A stretch of DNA of 9,364 nt from a bacterium CG2_30_54_10. Its GTDB lineage: Bacteria; Muiribacteriota; Ozemobacteria; Ozemobacterales; Ozemobacteraceae. Below the pieces are notes generated by a model. It did no database searches, was not told the DNA's origin, and saw only the letters and a program-made list of their open reading frames with translations. The stretch lies in contig MNYA01000156.1 of assembly GCA_001872985.1 (NCBI GenBank), forward strand, positions 1 to 9,364. The letters are read 5' to 3'. Of the stretch, positions 1 through 6,242 are shown one piece after another (positions within the stretch are counted from its first letter, which is position 1; every line of letters begins with the position of its first letter). The position numbers were made by a program, and so were the translations under genes.

Positions 1-77
1 GAATACCTTTTTTCGGGAATGCACCCGAGAAATCTTGGTATCATCTCAATAAGTCGGGGGAAGAGCGAAGGCAGACC

Positions 78-104
78 GGAGGGCGCAAAGCGCCCCCCTT
101 TTTT
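78..104 (+). terminator. Rho-independent terminator of an upstream gene
   Basis: GGGCGC at 81-86 pairs with GCGCCC at 90-95 around an AAA loop. After one A-C mismatch the stem can extend by two more G-C pairs (78-79 with 97-98). Six T residues follow at 99-104. The T run lies only on the plus-strand 3' side, so the element terminates rightward transcription entering from outside the window. It does not serve the convergent minus-strand gene that ends at 245. Confidence 0.75.
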
Positions 105-139
105 GAGAAGTTACAAATCTTGTTTCCGTAGAAGGGAAG

Positions 140-165
140 ATCTCTCACATTCGTTCGAGATGACA
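140..165. repeat. Possible dispersed REP-like intergenic element
   Basis: The segment around TCTCTCACATTCGTTCGAGA contains a short inverted repeat (ATCTC/GAGAT) and is followed by GACATTTTT. Sequences of the general form 'TCTCxCxTTCGTTCGAGATGAC' recur as dispersed intergenic elements in various bacterial genomes. That resemblance is from memory only, and a single copy in this window cannot show it is repeated. It could instead be an incidental weak hairpin. Confidence 0.25.
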
Positions 166-244
166 TTTTTACGATGGTTCATATTGCATTACCCCGAATT
201 ATTGAGTAGATACAACTGCGGCATGTGGCGTGTCGTTTCCGTCT

Positions 245-2263
245 TCAAAAGAATTTGAAATTGCCTCCCAGACCGATCGTTTTTACATAATAGTCGACGC
301 TTCCCGAAACCAGAATCGGAAATTTCGCGGAGCGCACTATTGTAGAGGTTACACGCTGGGTTCCAAGGTTCAGGAAAAGCTCGAGATTCTGAGCTTTTTG
401 GAGAATCATCAGTGATGCCCCCTCGTGGTAAGTATCAAGGCCGTTGTAAGCGTATAGCCCGTCAGAATCGACGGTGAGAATTCGCTCCCCGAATCTTCCC
501 GTCAGAGTTACCGTAGCGTTGTGATCCTGAAGCGAGATTGCGCTCCAAAGGCTTGCCGGAGTGCGGGTTTCCGCACGTGCCGCGTCATTACCTTGAAGGA
601 AACCCATATCGATACCAACCAAGCCGGTCCAGTTGGTGGCCAGCCTGTAATTCATCCCGACCGAGGCCTGAATCGAACTGAGCTCCGGGTAAAGGGAAGC
701 GTCGAGTTCGGCATTCCAATGGCATTTTGGCCGTCCCTGGCGGTAGTATTTTCCGCCGATGATGAAGCCGTTGTCGGTCAGTATATCATTGTTTTGGAAG
801 CTTAACCCGTGGATCTGCGCTCCGGCGCTTTCTCCAAGTCGGCGATATAGCCTGATCCCGTAAAGGTTCTCGCCGAAATCGAAGGCGTCTTTGGAAGCAT
901 TGGTCGAGGTGTTGGTGTAGGAAAACGTGCAATGAGCCTTTTCCCCGGCGTAATCGACCATGGCAGTCTGGAGATCGCGAGTGTCCTGGTAATCACCGTA
1001 ATCGAGCCGAGTGAAGATGTAGAACGCCCCCCATGTGCGGTAGTTTCCGCAAGCCCGCCAGCCTTCCATGACTTCGGGGCGATGGGGGAACCTCTTCATC
1101 AGAATCTGAAAATGTCGTTGTGCGGCGGCGGGATTCCGCGAGTAGACAAGCGCCCACCCGAGACTGACCTGCATCGCCACGGAATCGGGGTATCGCCGAT
1201 AGATCGAGATGGCAGAAAGATAATTTTTGTTTTCAAAATAATATTGAGCTCGGACTGCGTCAATATCGGCATCGGGAAATGTTGAGCCGGCCGACATCCG
1301 GCCGAGCATGGCAAGACCACGTTTTGGGTCTCCGCCTTCGACGTAGGCTTTGGCGGCATTGAGTCTGTTGTTACGGACATCGTGGCGAGCGCGGACTTCC
1401 TTTTCATAGAATTTTCCCAAGGCACGCAGAGTACGTTCAGCCTCGTCTTTGTTCCCTTTGGCGCGATGAAGGCGGGCCCAATACCATTCAAGATCCGGAC
1501 CGGGATTTTTGCCCTGAAGGTAGTTCAGAAGACCTTCCGCCGGTTGGGTCTGGTTGTCGAGCAAGAGACAGTCGATCGCCCACATTGTCGCAAAATGTGG
1601 GGAGGTGGATACCTTGGCTGCCTGAAGGTAATAATTGGCGGCGGTTCGATAGCTTTTGGCCAGCTTGTAAAGATATCCGGCCCGAATGAGTGAGTAATAA
1701 TCAGGCTTTGAAGAAAGGCTGCATGCAAAAGTCCGCGCGGACTCGGCATACTCCCAATTCTCCTCGTTGAGCGCGGCGAGTTGGCGGTAGATATCGATTT
1801 TGGCCGGCTGGGCTTTCGTCCACAGGATTTTTTCTGAGAGGCGTTGAATTTCGGCTTTGTTCACCTCGAAGAGAGCGTTCCGCAGATCCATATTGTCGGG
1901 AAAAGCCGCTTTTGCCCTGCGAAGCAAGGGGGCTGCCTGGGCGCTTTTGCCCTGTTTCCAATAACAAAGACCGGCTCCGAGGGCGGCGGCGGGATCCAGG
2001 GCTGATCCCGGAAGGAAGCAGCTTAACGCCCTTTCATAGCGGCCTCTGTTCAGAAGCGTGTTCCCTGTGGACAAAAGGGCTGAAGGATCGGTGGGAAGAT
2101 CCATCGGTGCAGCCGTTTCCTTCGAATCGGAGATTTTTTTGGATTCAGTTTCAGGGCTTTCCTCTGCGTGACACTGGTTTGGGATTGCAATGAACAGCAG
2201 AACGCCGACCAAAGCCGTGATTCTGACCGCCTTGATACGAAAATATTTGAAATCATGGATCAT
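245..2263 (-). CDS. TPR-containing outer-membrane beta-barrel protein
   Basis: A 672-residue exported protein of no recognised family name. Residues 1-33 form a Sec signal peptide: basic start (K6, R9, K11, R14), hydrophobic core around 15-27, and a likely cleavage after CHA at 33. A charged Ser/Glu/Lys-rich linker follows (34-58). Residues about 60-405 are helical, with TPR-like repeats such as GNTLLNRGRYERALSCF, GYLYKLAKSYRTAANYYLQA, RAKGNKDEAERTL and YFENKNYLSAISIYRRYP. From about 408 the sequence changes to alternating aromatic/polar strands rich in Gly, Tyr and Asn, and it ends in NFKFF. A terminal Phe is the usual signal for outer-membrane assembly. This suggests a periplasmic TPR arm fused to a barrel, as in some secretion or exopolysaccharide export porins, but substrate and partners are unknown. 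The start is chosen for the signal peptide; only a weak AAAGAA precedes it. It is transcribed divergently from the Hint-pcrA cluster. Confidence 0.8.
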   Translation of the reverse strand: MIHDFKYFRIKAVRITALVGVLLFIAIPNQCHAEESPETESKKISDSKETAAPMDLPTDPSALLSTGNTLLNRGRYERALSCFLPGSALDPAAALGAGLCYWKQGKSAQAAPLLRRAKAAFPDNMDLRNALFEVNKAEIQRLSEKILWTKAQPAKIDIYRQLAALNEENWEYAESARTFACSLSSKPDYYSLIRAGYLYKLAKSYRTAANYYLQAAKVSTSPHFATMWAIDCLLLDNQTQPAEGLLNYLQGKNPGPDLEWYWARLHRAKGNKDEAERTLRALGKFYEKEVRARHDVRNNRLNAAKAYVEGGDPKRGLAMLGRMSAGSTFPDADIDAVRAQYYFENKNYLSAISIYRRYPDSVAMQVSLGWALVYSRNPAAAQRHFQILMKRFPHRPEVMEGWRACGNYRTWGAFYIFTRLDYGDYQDTRDLQTAMVDYAGEKAHCTFSYTNTSTNASKDAFDFGENLYGIRLYRRLGESAGAQIHGLSFQNNDILTDNGFIIGGKYYRQGRPKCHWNAELDASLYPELSSIQASVGMNYRLATNWTGLVGIDMGFLQGNDAARAETRTPASLWSAISLQDHNATVTLTGRFGERILTVDSDGLYAYNGLDTYHEGASLMILQKAQNLELFLNLGTQRVTSTIVRSAKFPILVSGSVDYYVKTIGLGGNFKFF

Positions 2264-2356
2264 TTCTTTACATTACGTATCGGAAAATTTCCGCTCCGAA
2301 AGAACCCCCTCATTTGTTTGTTTGTGGTATTCTTCCAAATGATAAGGCGGTGATTG
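2264..2356. promoter_or_regulatory. Divergent intergenic spacer with a 13-bp palindrome
   Basis: This 93-base spacer must hold the promoters for the leftward TPR gene and the rightward Hint-pcrA cluster. The one clear symmetric element is CGGAAAATTTCCG at 2281-2293 (arms CGGAAA and TTTCCG around a central A), a plausible operator. Three TTTG units occur in tandem at 2313-2324. I could not find a convincing -35/-10 pair on either strand. The best -10-like strings (TATTCT at 2328, AATGAT at 2338) lack a matching -35 or would leave no room for the ribosome binding site. Confidence 0.3.
2343..2354 (+). promoter_or_regulatory. Near-perfect Shine-Dalgarno setting a GTG start
   Basis: TAAGGCGGTGAT matches the full anti-Shine-Dalgarno complement (TAAGGAGGTGAT) at 11 of 12 positions. 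The GGCGG core ends 6 bases before the GTG at 2357, good spacing. It ends only 3 bases before a possible TTG at 2354 and 27 bases before the first ATG at 2378. The TGA inside the motif (2351-2353) is an in-frame stop, so nothing upstream can be fused to the Hint protein. Confidence 0.75.
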
Positions 2357-3490
2357 GTGTTAGCCCCTGACCTTCTAATGATCTGTGCTGACAAGGAGCG
2401 ACCAGTTCGAGAGGTTCGCGAAGGAACTCCGCTGGTGGGCGCCATCGGCTGGGGAGAGGTTGGCCCTGAGAAGGTTTCCGATGTGATGGTCAGTTACGAC
2501 CACAAGGGGCCTCTGCTCACTCTGACGGCTTCGCGTGGGGCTGTTTTGCGGTGCAGCCCCGACCATCAGTGCTTCGGTCGATTGAATCCGCTTTACCGTC
2601 ATCATTATCTTTACCTGATGGAGCGTTCTTCGCTTGGGTTCCGTGTCGGGCTTTCGAGCGATCTCAACCGGGACATCTTCGCCATGCAGAATCTCAAGCT
2701 TGACCTGTTCAACCAGCAGGAAATAACGGATCGCCTCTGGCTGATCGAGGCCACCGACAGCTTGGTTCGGGCTTCCTTTCTGGAAAAGCTGTGCGTCTTC
2801 AAATACGGCCTTCCCAACGTTCCATTTTCGGGGCGTCATGTCGAATCCGATCTCCCTGACGAACTGATACTCGAACTGTTCAACCAGATCGACACCCCCT
2901 CGCGGGCGCACCAGATGCTGATGGACTGGTATATGTTCGAGGAGTTTCCTCACATCACCCTCAGATTGTCGAAGGCCCAACCCGGCGCCAGCAGCGCCAT
3001 CCAGTTTGTGATTTTTGGAGGCACGGAGAAAAACCGGACGAAAACCAACTACGCCCATCTGATACGTATAGACAGCGCGGTTGAACTGAAACGAGCGGAG
3101 CATCAGCAGTTCAAACGCCGCATGGGAAGCCAGGGAATGTGGAATCTGGAGGTTACCCGCGACGAGCTCGAGGAAGCCCAGTTGTTCGTGAAAACCTTGT
3201 CATGTCTTGATAATCTCGAGGTCGTCCGGAAGATTCAACTTTCCAAAAAGGCGGCTTTCTACATTCTTCCCGCCTCGCATCTTAAGGTCGGTATGAACGT
3301 TCCCATACTGGGAAACCACGGTATCGAAGAAGATGTGATTGTTTCGATATCAGTCGAAGACTATCAGGGGCCGCTTTACGATTTCAGGTTGGCCGGCCTG
3401 TGCAACTACAATGTTGGGCAGTGGATACTGATGGCATTCATGGGTGGATCTTCGAGATCGCCACGGAGACCCGATGAACCACGCATTTGA
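2357..3490 (+). CDS. Stand-alone, splicing-inactive Hint/intein-like protein
   Basis: A 377-residue protein starting at GTG 2357. The N-terminus (LAPDLLMICADKERPVREVREGTPLVG) fits intein block A. Block B is CSPDH with the conserved His at about 70. A C-terminal stretch at about 305-360 (PASHLKVGMNVP, then YQGPLYDFRLAGLCNYNVG) fits blocks F/G. An insert of roughly 230 residues between them begins with a GIY-YIG-like segment (YLYL at 84-87, GFRVG at 94-98, Glu143, YGLPNVPF at 150-157). From memory, this order resembles inteins found within UvrD/PcrA helicases. Splicing should be impossible. The Cys1 position is the initiator Met, the block F His is Cys349, the terminal His-Asn is Met-Ala (359-360), and no extein is present. 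It overlaps pcrA by 17 bases, implying translational coupling and a role linked to that helicase, or a decaying relic. The frame is intact over its full length, arguing for a maintained protein. No function is demonstrated. Confidence 0.72.
   Translation: MLAPDLLMICADKERPVREVREGTPLVGAIGWGEVGPEKVSDVMVSYDHKGPLLTLTASRGAVLRCSPDHQCFGRLNPLYRHHYLYLMERSSLGFRVGLSSDLNRDIFAMQNLKLDLFNQQEITDRLWLIEATDSLVRASFLEKLCVFKYGLPNVPFSGRHVESDLPDELILELFNQIDTPSRAHQMLMDWYMFEEFPHITLRLSKAQPGASSAIQFVIFGGTEKNRTKTNYAHLIRIDSAVELKRAEHQQFKRRMGSQGMWNLEVTRDELEEAQLFVKTLSCLDNLEVVRKIQLSKKAAFYILPASHLKVGMNVPILGNHGIEEDVIVSISVEDYQGPLYDFRLAGLCNYNVGQWILMAFMGGSSRSPRRPDEPRI
3465..3468 (+). promoter_or_regulatory. Ribosome binding site deciding the pcrA start
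   Basis: GGAG at 3465-3468 lies 5 bases before the ATG at 3474, so that ATG is preferred over an in-frame GTG at 3444. The GTG would add ten residues (MDLRDRHGDP) that do not match the usual short N-terminus of the family. The site lies inside the last codons of the Hint gene. Confidence 0.6.
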
Positions 3491-5714
3491 GCGGGCGCTT
3501 GCCGGTTTGAACCCCCGCCAACGCGAGGCAGTCGGCCTCACGACCGGTCCCATTCTTGTAATCGCCGGAGCCGGCTCCGGAAAGACCCGGATGCTGACGG
3601 TTCGCATTGCCTGGCTTGTCGAGCGGGAAGGAGTGCTTCCCTCAAACATTCTGGCGGTGACTTTCACGAACAAGGCGGCGCGTGAAATGCGAGAACGCGT
3701 TCTTCAACTGATCCCAGGGTCAGGTTCAGATGTCACGCTCTCGACATTCCATTCTTTCTGTTGCGGTCTCCTTCGACGGTGGTCGGCCCATGCCGGGTTT
3801 CCCGATGGTTTCACGATTTTCGATGAAGATGATTCTGAGAAGCTCATGAAAAGCGCGATCACCGAACTCCACCTCGATCTGAAGGATTTCGCTCCGAAAA
3901 AGATGCTGAGCCTGATTTCGCAGGCGAAAAATGACCTTGTTGAGCCTGCGGACTTCAAGCCGGTGCATTTGCACTCTGACACGCTTATCGAGATCTACCG
4001 GAAATACCAGGCCAAGCTCACTGAAAACCGTGCGCTTGATTTCGACGATCTGTTGATGCTTTGCTGGAAGCTTCTCTCAACCCATCCCGACCTTCTCGAA
4101 AAATTCCACAAACGGTATACATACTTTTTGGTAGACGAATATCAGGACACCAATCATGCCCAATACCGCCTGCTGAAGCTCTTCGCCCAGAACACCGGAA
4201 ACCTCTGTGTCGTGGGGGACGAGGACCAATCGATATACAGTTGGCGCGGCGCCACAATCCGCAATATCCAGGAGTTCGAGAAGGATTTCCCCGGCACGCG
4301 GCTTGTATGCCTCGATCAGAATTACCGATCCACGCAGAGAATCCTTGATGCCGCCGGAGCTCTCATTTCTCACAACGTTCGCACCCACGTGAAGAATCTT
4401 TGGACCGACACTCAGGGCGGAGAGCCGCTTTCATTCAATCACGCATCGGACGACCGTGAAGAAGCTGACTGGGTCGTCGGGCAAATCCGCGCCATGGCCG
4501 ACCGGGGCGCCGGCTTGCGTAATTTCGCCGTGCTTTTCCGCATGAACAGCCTGAGCCGGTCGATTGAACAGTCCCTGACCCGGTTTGGAATTCCCTACGA
4601 AGTGACCGGTGGAACCAAGTTCTTCCATCGGCGCGAGGTGAAGGACGTCCTGGGGTATCTTCGAGTTATCGCAAACCCCCACGATTCGGTTTCCCTTGCT
4701 CGTATCATCAATACTCCAAGACGCGGAATCGGAAAGACCCTTCTCGCGAAGATGGAGGCGGAAGGCCCACTTTGGGAAAGCATTGTGGAACATGCCAAGG
4801 CCGGCACGAAAGGGAAGATTGCACAGTTTCACGACATGATTGCTGAATGGCGGGATCGATCGCCCGATGAAAGCCTGTTCGCTCTGGTAAAATCGATCCT
4901 CGATAAAACGGAGTATCTCAATTATCTTTCCGATACCGATCCTGACACCGCCGAGGAGCGGCGAGGAAACATCGACAGCCTTGTTTCCGACATTCGTTAC
5001 CAGGAGGAAGCAGATCCGGAACTGGGTTTGCGGGGCTATCTCGAAAAGGTCTCGCTTCAATCTGATGTTGATGATCTCGATGAGAACACCGACCGGGTAC
5101 ATCTTCTCACTCTTCACAACGCCAAGGGACTCGAATTCCCGGTCGTTTTCATGATCGCCATGGAAGAAGGGATCTTTCCCCACTATTCCGCCCATGCCGA
5201 ACCGTCAGAGCTCGAGGAAGAGCGTCGGTTGGCCTACGTTGGAATGACCAGAGCCCGTGAACGCTTGTTGCTGTCGGCCGCCCGCAGAAGGATGGTCTTC
5301 GGCACATGGAAACCCGGCATCATTTCAAGATTTCTGACCGAGATTCCGAGGTCGGTCTTCGAGGGAACCCCTTCCACCCATTCCGCCCCTTCCAACCCAT
5401 CAATCCGGTCTGAAAATTATTCGACGCTCGAAGCCGTTCCTGTGAGGCAGACCTTGTTCGAGGGTTCAACATGGGTTCAGGGGTCGCGTTCCAGCCGCTC
5501 TGACCGTGATTCTGTGCCAGCGAGCATGGGGAATATCCATCCGGGGACGGAAGTTTTTCACCCGGTCTTCCTCCATGGGAAGGTGCTTGCAACGGAAGGG
5601 GAAAGCCTCGGAGACTTCCGATTAACCATTTTTTTCAAAAAAGTTGGAAAAAAGACCTTGCTTTTGCAATACGCCAATCTTAAAGTGATACAAACCAAAT
5701 CTTCTGGAGGTTGA
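3474..5714 (+). CDS. pcrA: ATP-dependent DNA helicase, PcrA/UvrD family
   Basis: A 746-residue superfamily 1A 3'-5' DNA helicase of the kind acting in nucleotide excision repair, mismatch repair and removal of replication or transcription obstacles. All motifs are present and intact: Q-motif region LNPRQREAV (12-20), Walker A AGAGSGKT (31-38), Ia VTFTNKAAREM (62-72), TFHSFC (91-96), Walker B VDEYQDTN (220-227), III VGDEDQSIYSWRGA (247-260), IV LDQNYRST (280-287), V LLTLHNAKGLEFPVVFM (544-560) and VI RRLAYVGMTRARERL (584-598). A Ser/Pro-rich linker (about 630-688) leads to the C-terminal Tudor-like tail typical of PcrA/UvrD (about 690-739, GTEVFHPVFLHGKVLA then YANLKVI), which in characterised members contacts RNA polymerase. 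Length is normal for the family. Homopolymer runs (T7, A6, A6) lie at 5629-5653 near the 3' end. PcrA and UvrD cannot be separated from sequence alone; the symbol could equally be uvrD. Confidence 0.95.
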   Translation: MNHAFERALAGLNPRQREAVGLTTGPILVIAGAGSGKTRMLTVRIAWLVEREGVLPSNILAVTFTNKAAREMRERVLQLIPGSGSDVTLSTFHSFCCGLLRRWSAHAGFPDGFTIFDEDDSEKLMKSAITELHLDLKDFAPKKMLSLISQAKNDLVEPADFKPVHLHSDTLIEIYRKYQAKLTENRALDFDDLLMLCWKLLSTHPDLLEKFHKRYTYFLVDEYQDTNHAQYRLLKLFAQNTGNLCVVGDEDQSIYSWRGATIRNIQEFEKDFPGTRLVCLDQNYRSTQRILDAAGALISHNVRTHVKNLWTDTQGGEPLSFNHASDDREEADWVVGQIRAMADRGAGLRNFAVLFRMNSLSRSIEQSLTRFGIPYEVTGGTKFFHRREVKDVLGYLRVIANPHDSVSLARIINTPRRGIGKTLLAKMEAEGPLWESIVEHAKAGTKGKIAQFHDMIAEWRDRSPDESLFALVKSILDKTEYLNYLSDTDPDTAEERRGNIDSLVSDIRYQEEADPELGLRGYLEKVSLQSDVDDLDENTDRVHLLTLHNAKGLEFPVVFMIAMEEGIFPHYSAHAEPSELEEERRLAYVGMTRARERLLLSAARRRMVFGTWKPGIISRFLTEIPRSVFEGTPSTHSAPSNPSIRSENYSTLEAVPVRQTLFEGSTWVQGSRSSRSDRDSVPASMGNIHPGTEVFHPVFLHGKVLATEGESLGDFRLTIFFKKVGKKTLLLQYANLKVIQTKSSGG
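5706..5710 (+). promoter_or_regulatory. Shine-Dalgarno of the CBM48 gene inside the pcrA end
   Basis: GGAGG at 5706-5710, 7 bases before ATG 5718, doubles as the codons for the last two Gly residues of the helicase. Ribosomes finishing pcrA at 5714 would release beside this site, so translation of the two genes is probably coupled. Confidence 0.7.
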
Positions 5715-5717
5715 GTC

Positions 5718-6230
5718 ATGTTCAGGTTGCTTCGGTTTATCTGGAAGTTGTTCGTTCTTGCCAGTGTGTTCGGCATCGGCTACATCATCGGGCGCGAGCA
5801 CAGCTTTGAAGAAGAGGAAGATTGGGACAACGACGAGGATGCCGGAACTGAGGCTTCCGCATCTGGTGGCGCCAAATCGGCTGAGGCAAAGCCGGCCGAG
5901 GCAAAGTCGGCTGAGGCAAAGCCGGCTGAGGCAAAGTCGGCTGAGGCGAAGTCGGGTGTTCCTACCGCGGGTGATACGAAGGTCGAGTTCACCTACTCCG
6001 ACCCCAAGGCCACTGCTGTCGCGGTAGTGGGCGATTTCAACGATTGGAGCAAGGATAGGACGCCCCTCATGCTGGATTCAGGCGTCTGGAAGGTCAGCAT
6101 CAGCTTGAAACCCGGTCGCCACGAGTACAAGTTCGTGATCAACAACACTGACTGGATCACTGATCCCAAGGGCCCGGAAACGGTTGCCGACAAATACGGC
6201 GGGCGCTCTTCGGTCATCGTGGTTCATTGA
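5718..6230 (+). CDS. Membrane-anchored CBM48/AMPK-type glycan-binding protein
   Basis: A 170-residue protein in three parts. Residues 6-24 form one hydrophobic helix (FIWKLFVLASVFGIGYIIG), an uncleaved N-terminal anchor. Residues 26-83 are a flexible linker: first acidic (EEEEDWDNDED), then five AKSAE/AKPAE repeats. Residues about 87-169 form an early-set beta-sandwich of the CBM48/AMPK glycogen-binding type, recognisable by VAVVGDFNDWS (101-111), GVWKVSISLKPGRHEYKFV (122-140) and W146 followed by DPKGPE. Trp110 and Trp146 sit where family members contact alpha-glucan. No catalytic domain follows, so the protein is a binding or scaffolding module, either of glycogen-like polymer or, as in some small bacterial members, of an unknown ligand. 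The side of the membrane is uncertain: positive charge precedes the helix and acidic residues follow, which favours the C-terminal part outside the cytoplasm. It lies 3 bases after pcrA, with its ribosome binding site inside the pcrA end. No functional reason for this pairing is obvious. Confidence 0.85.
   Translation: MFRLLRFIWKLFVLASVFGIGYIIGREHSFEEEEDWDNDEDAGTEASASGGAKSAEAKPAEAKSAEAKPAEAKSAEAKSGVPTAGDTKVEFTYSDPKATAVAVVGDFNDWSKDRTPLMLDSGVWKVSISLKPGRHEYKFVINNTDWITDPKGPETVADKYGGRSSVIVVH
5871..5960 (+). repeat. 15-bp tandem repeat coding AKSAE/AKPAE
   Basis: Five full 15-base units of form GCAAAGYCGGCTGAG (5871-5945) are followed by a diverged sixth (5946-5960). Y alternates so that the residue reads Ser, Pro, Ser, Pro, Ser, giving a 30-base higher-order period. 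Units differ at only one to three bases, suggesting recent slippage or unequal exchange. Gain or loss of a unit keeps the frame and only changes linker length. Confidence 0.9.
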
Positions 6231-6242
6231 TTCCCCAGACAC

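Larger units (their letters stand above)
1..244. other. Non-coding left flank with hairpins
   Basis: No gene is supported here. An open frame can be drawn on the plus strand across 19-258, but it runs through a strong terminator hairpin, has no Shine-Dalgarno sequence and gives a low-complexity basic peptide, so I leave it out. Visible elements are a hairpin at 9-32 (TTTTTCGGG paired with CCCGAGAAA, one G-T wobble), the terminator listed separately, and a short inverted repeat ATCTC/GAGAT at 140-144 and 157-161. The TPR gene on the minus strand ends at 245, and I see no clear terminator for it in this flank. Confidence 0.6.

Noticed and set aside
19..258. Plus-strand open frame of 79 codons at the left edge
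   Set aside because: It crosses the terminator hairpin at 78-104, lacks a ribosome binding site and encodes a compositionally odd basic peptide.
2305..2343. Sigma-70-type promoter for the Hint-pcrA cluster
   Set aside because: TATTCT at 2328 has no -35 partner, and AATGAT at 2338 would place the transcript start inside the ribosome binding site.
2354..2356. TTG start for the Hint gene
   Set aside because: It is only 3 bases from the Shine-Dalgarno core; GTG at 2357 has 6-base spacing and fits the intein block A alignment.
2375..3103. Minus-strand open frame of 242 codons opposite the Hint gene
   Set aside because: It is antisense to a frame with clear domain motifs, shows no recognisable motif itself and has no good start site.
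3444..3473. Upstream GTG start for pcrA
   Set aside because: The ATG at 3474 has GGAG at 5-base spacing and gives the normal N-terminus; the extra ten residues have no family counterpart.
4431..5195. Minus-strand open frame of 254 codons opposite pcrA
   Set aside because: It is a shadow of the helicase coding strand; all conserved motifs are on the plus strand.
5780..5992. Antisense frame with FASA-rich repeats
   Set aside because: The repeats come from the 15-base tandem repeat read backwards; the sense frame has a membrane helix and a CBM48 domain.
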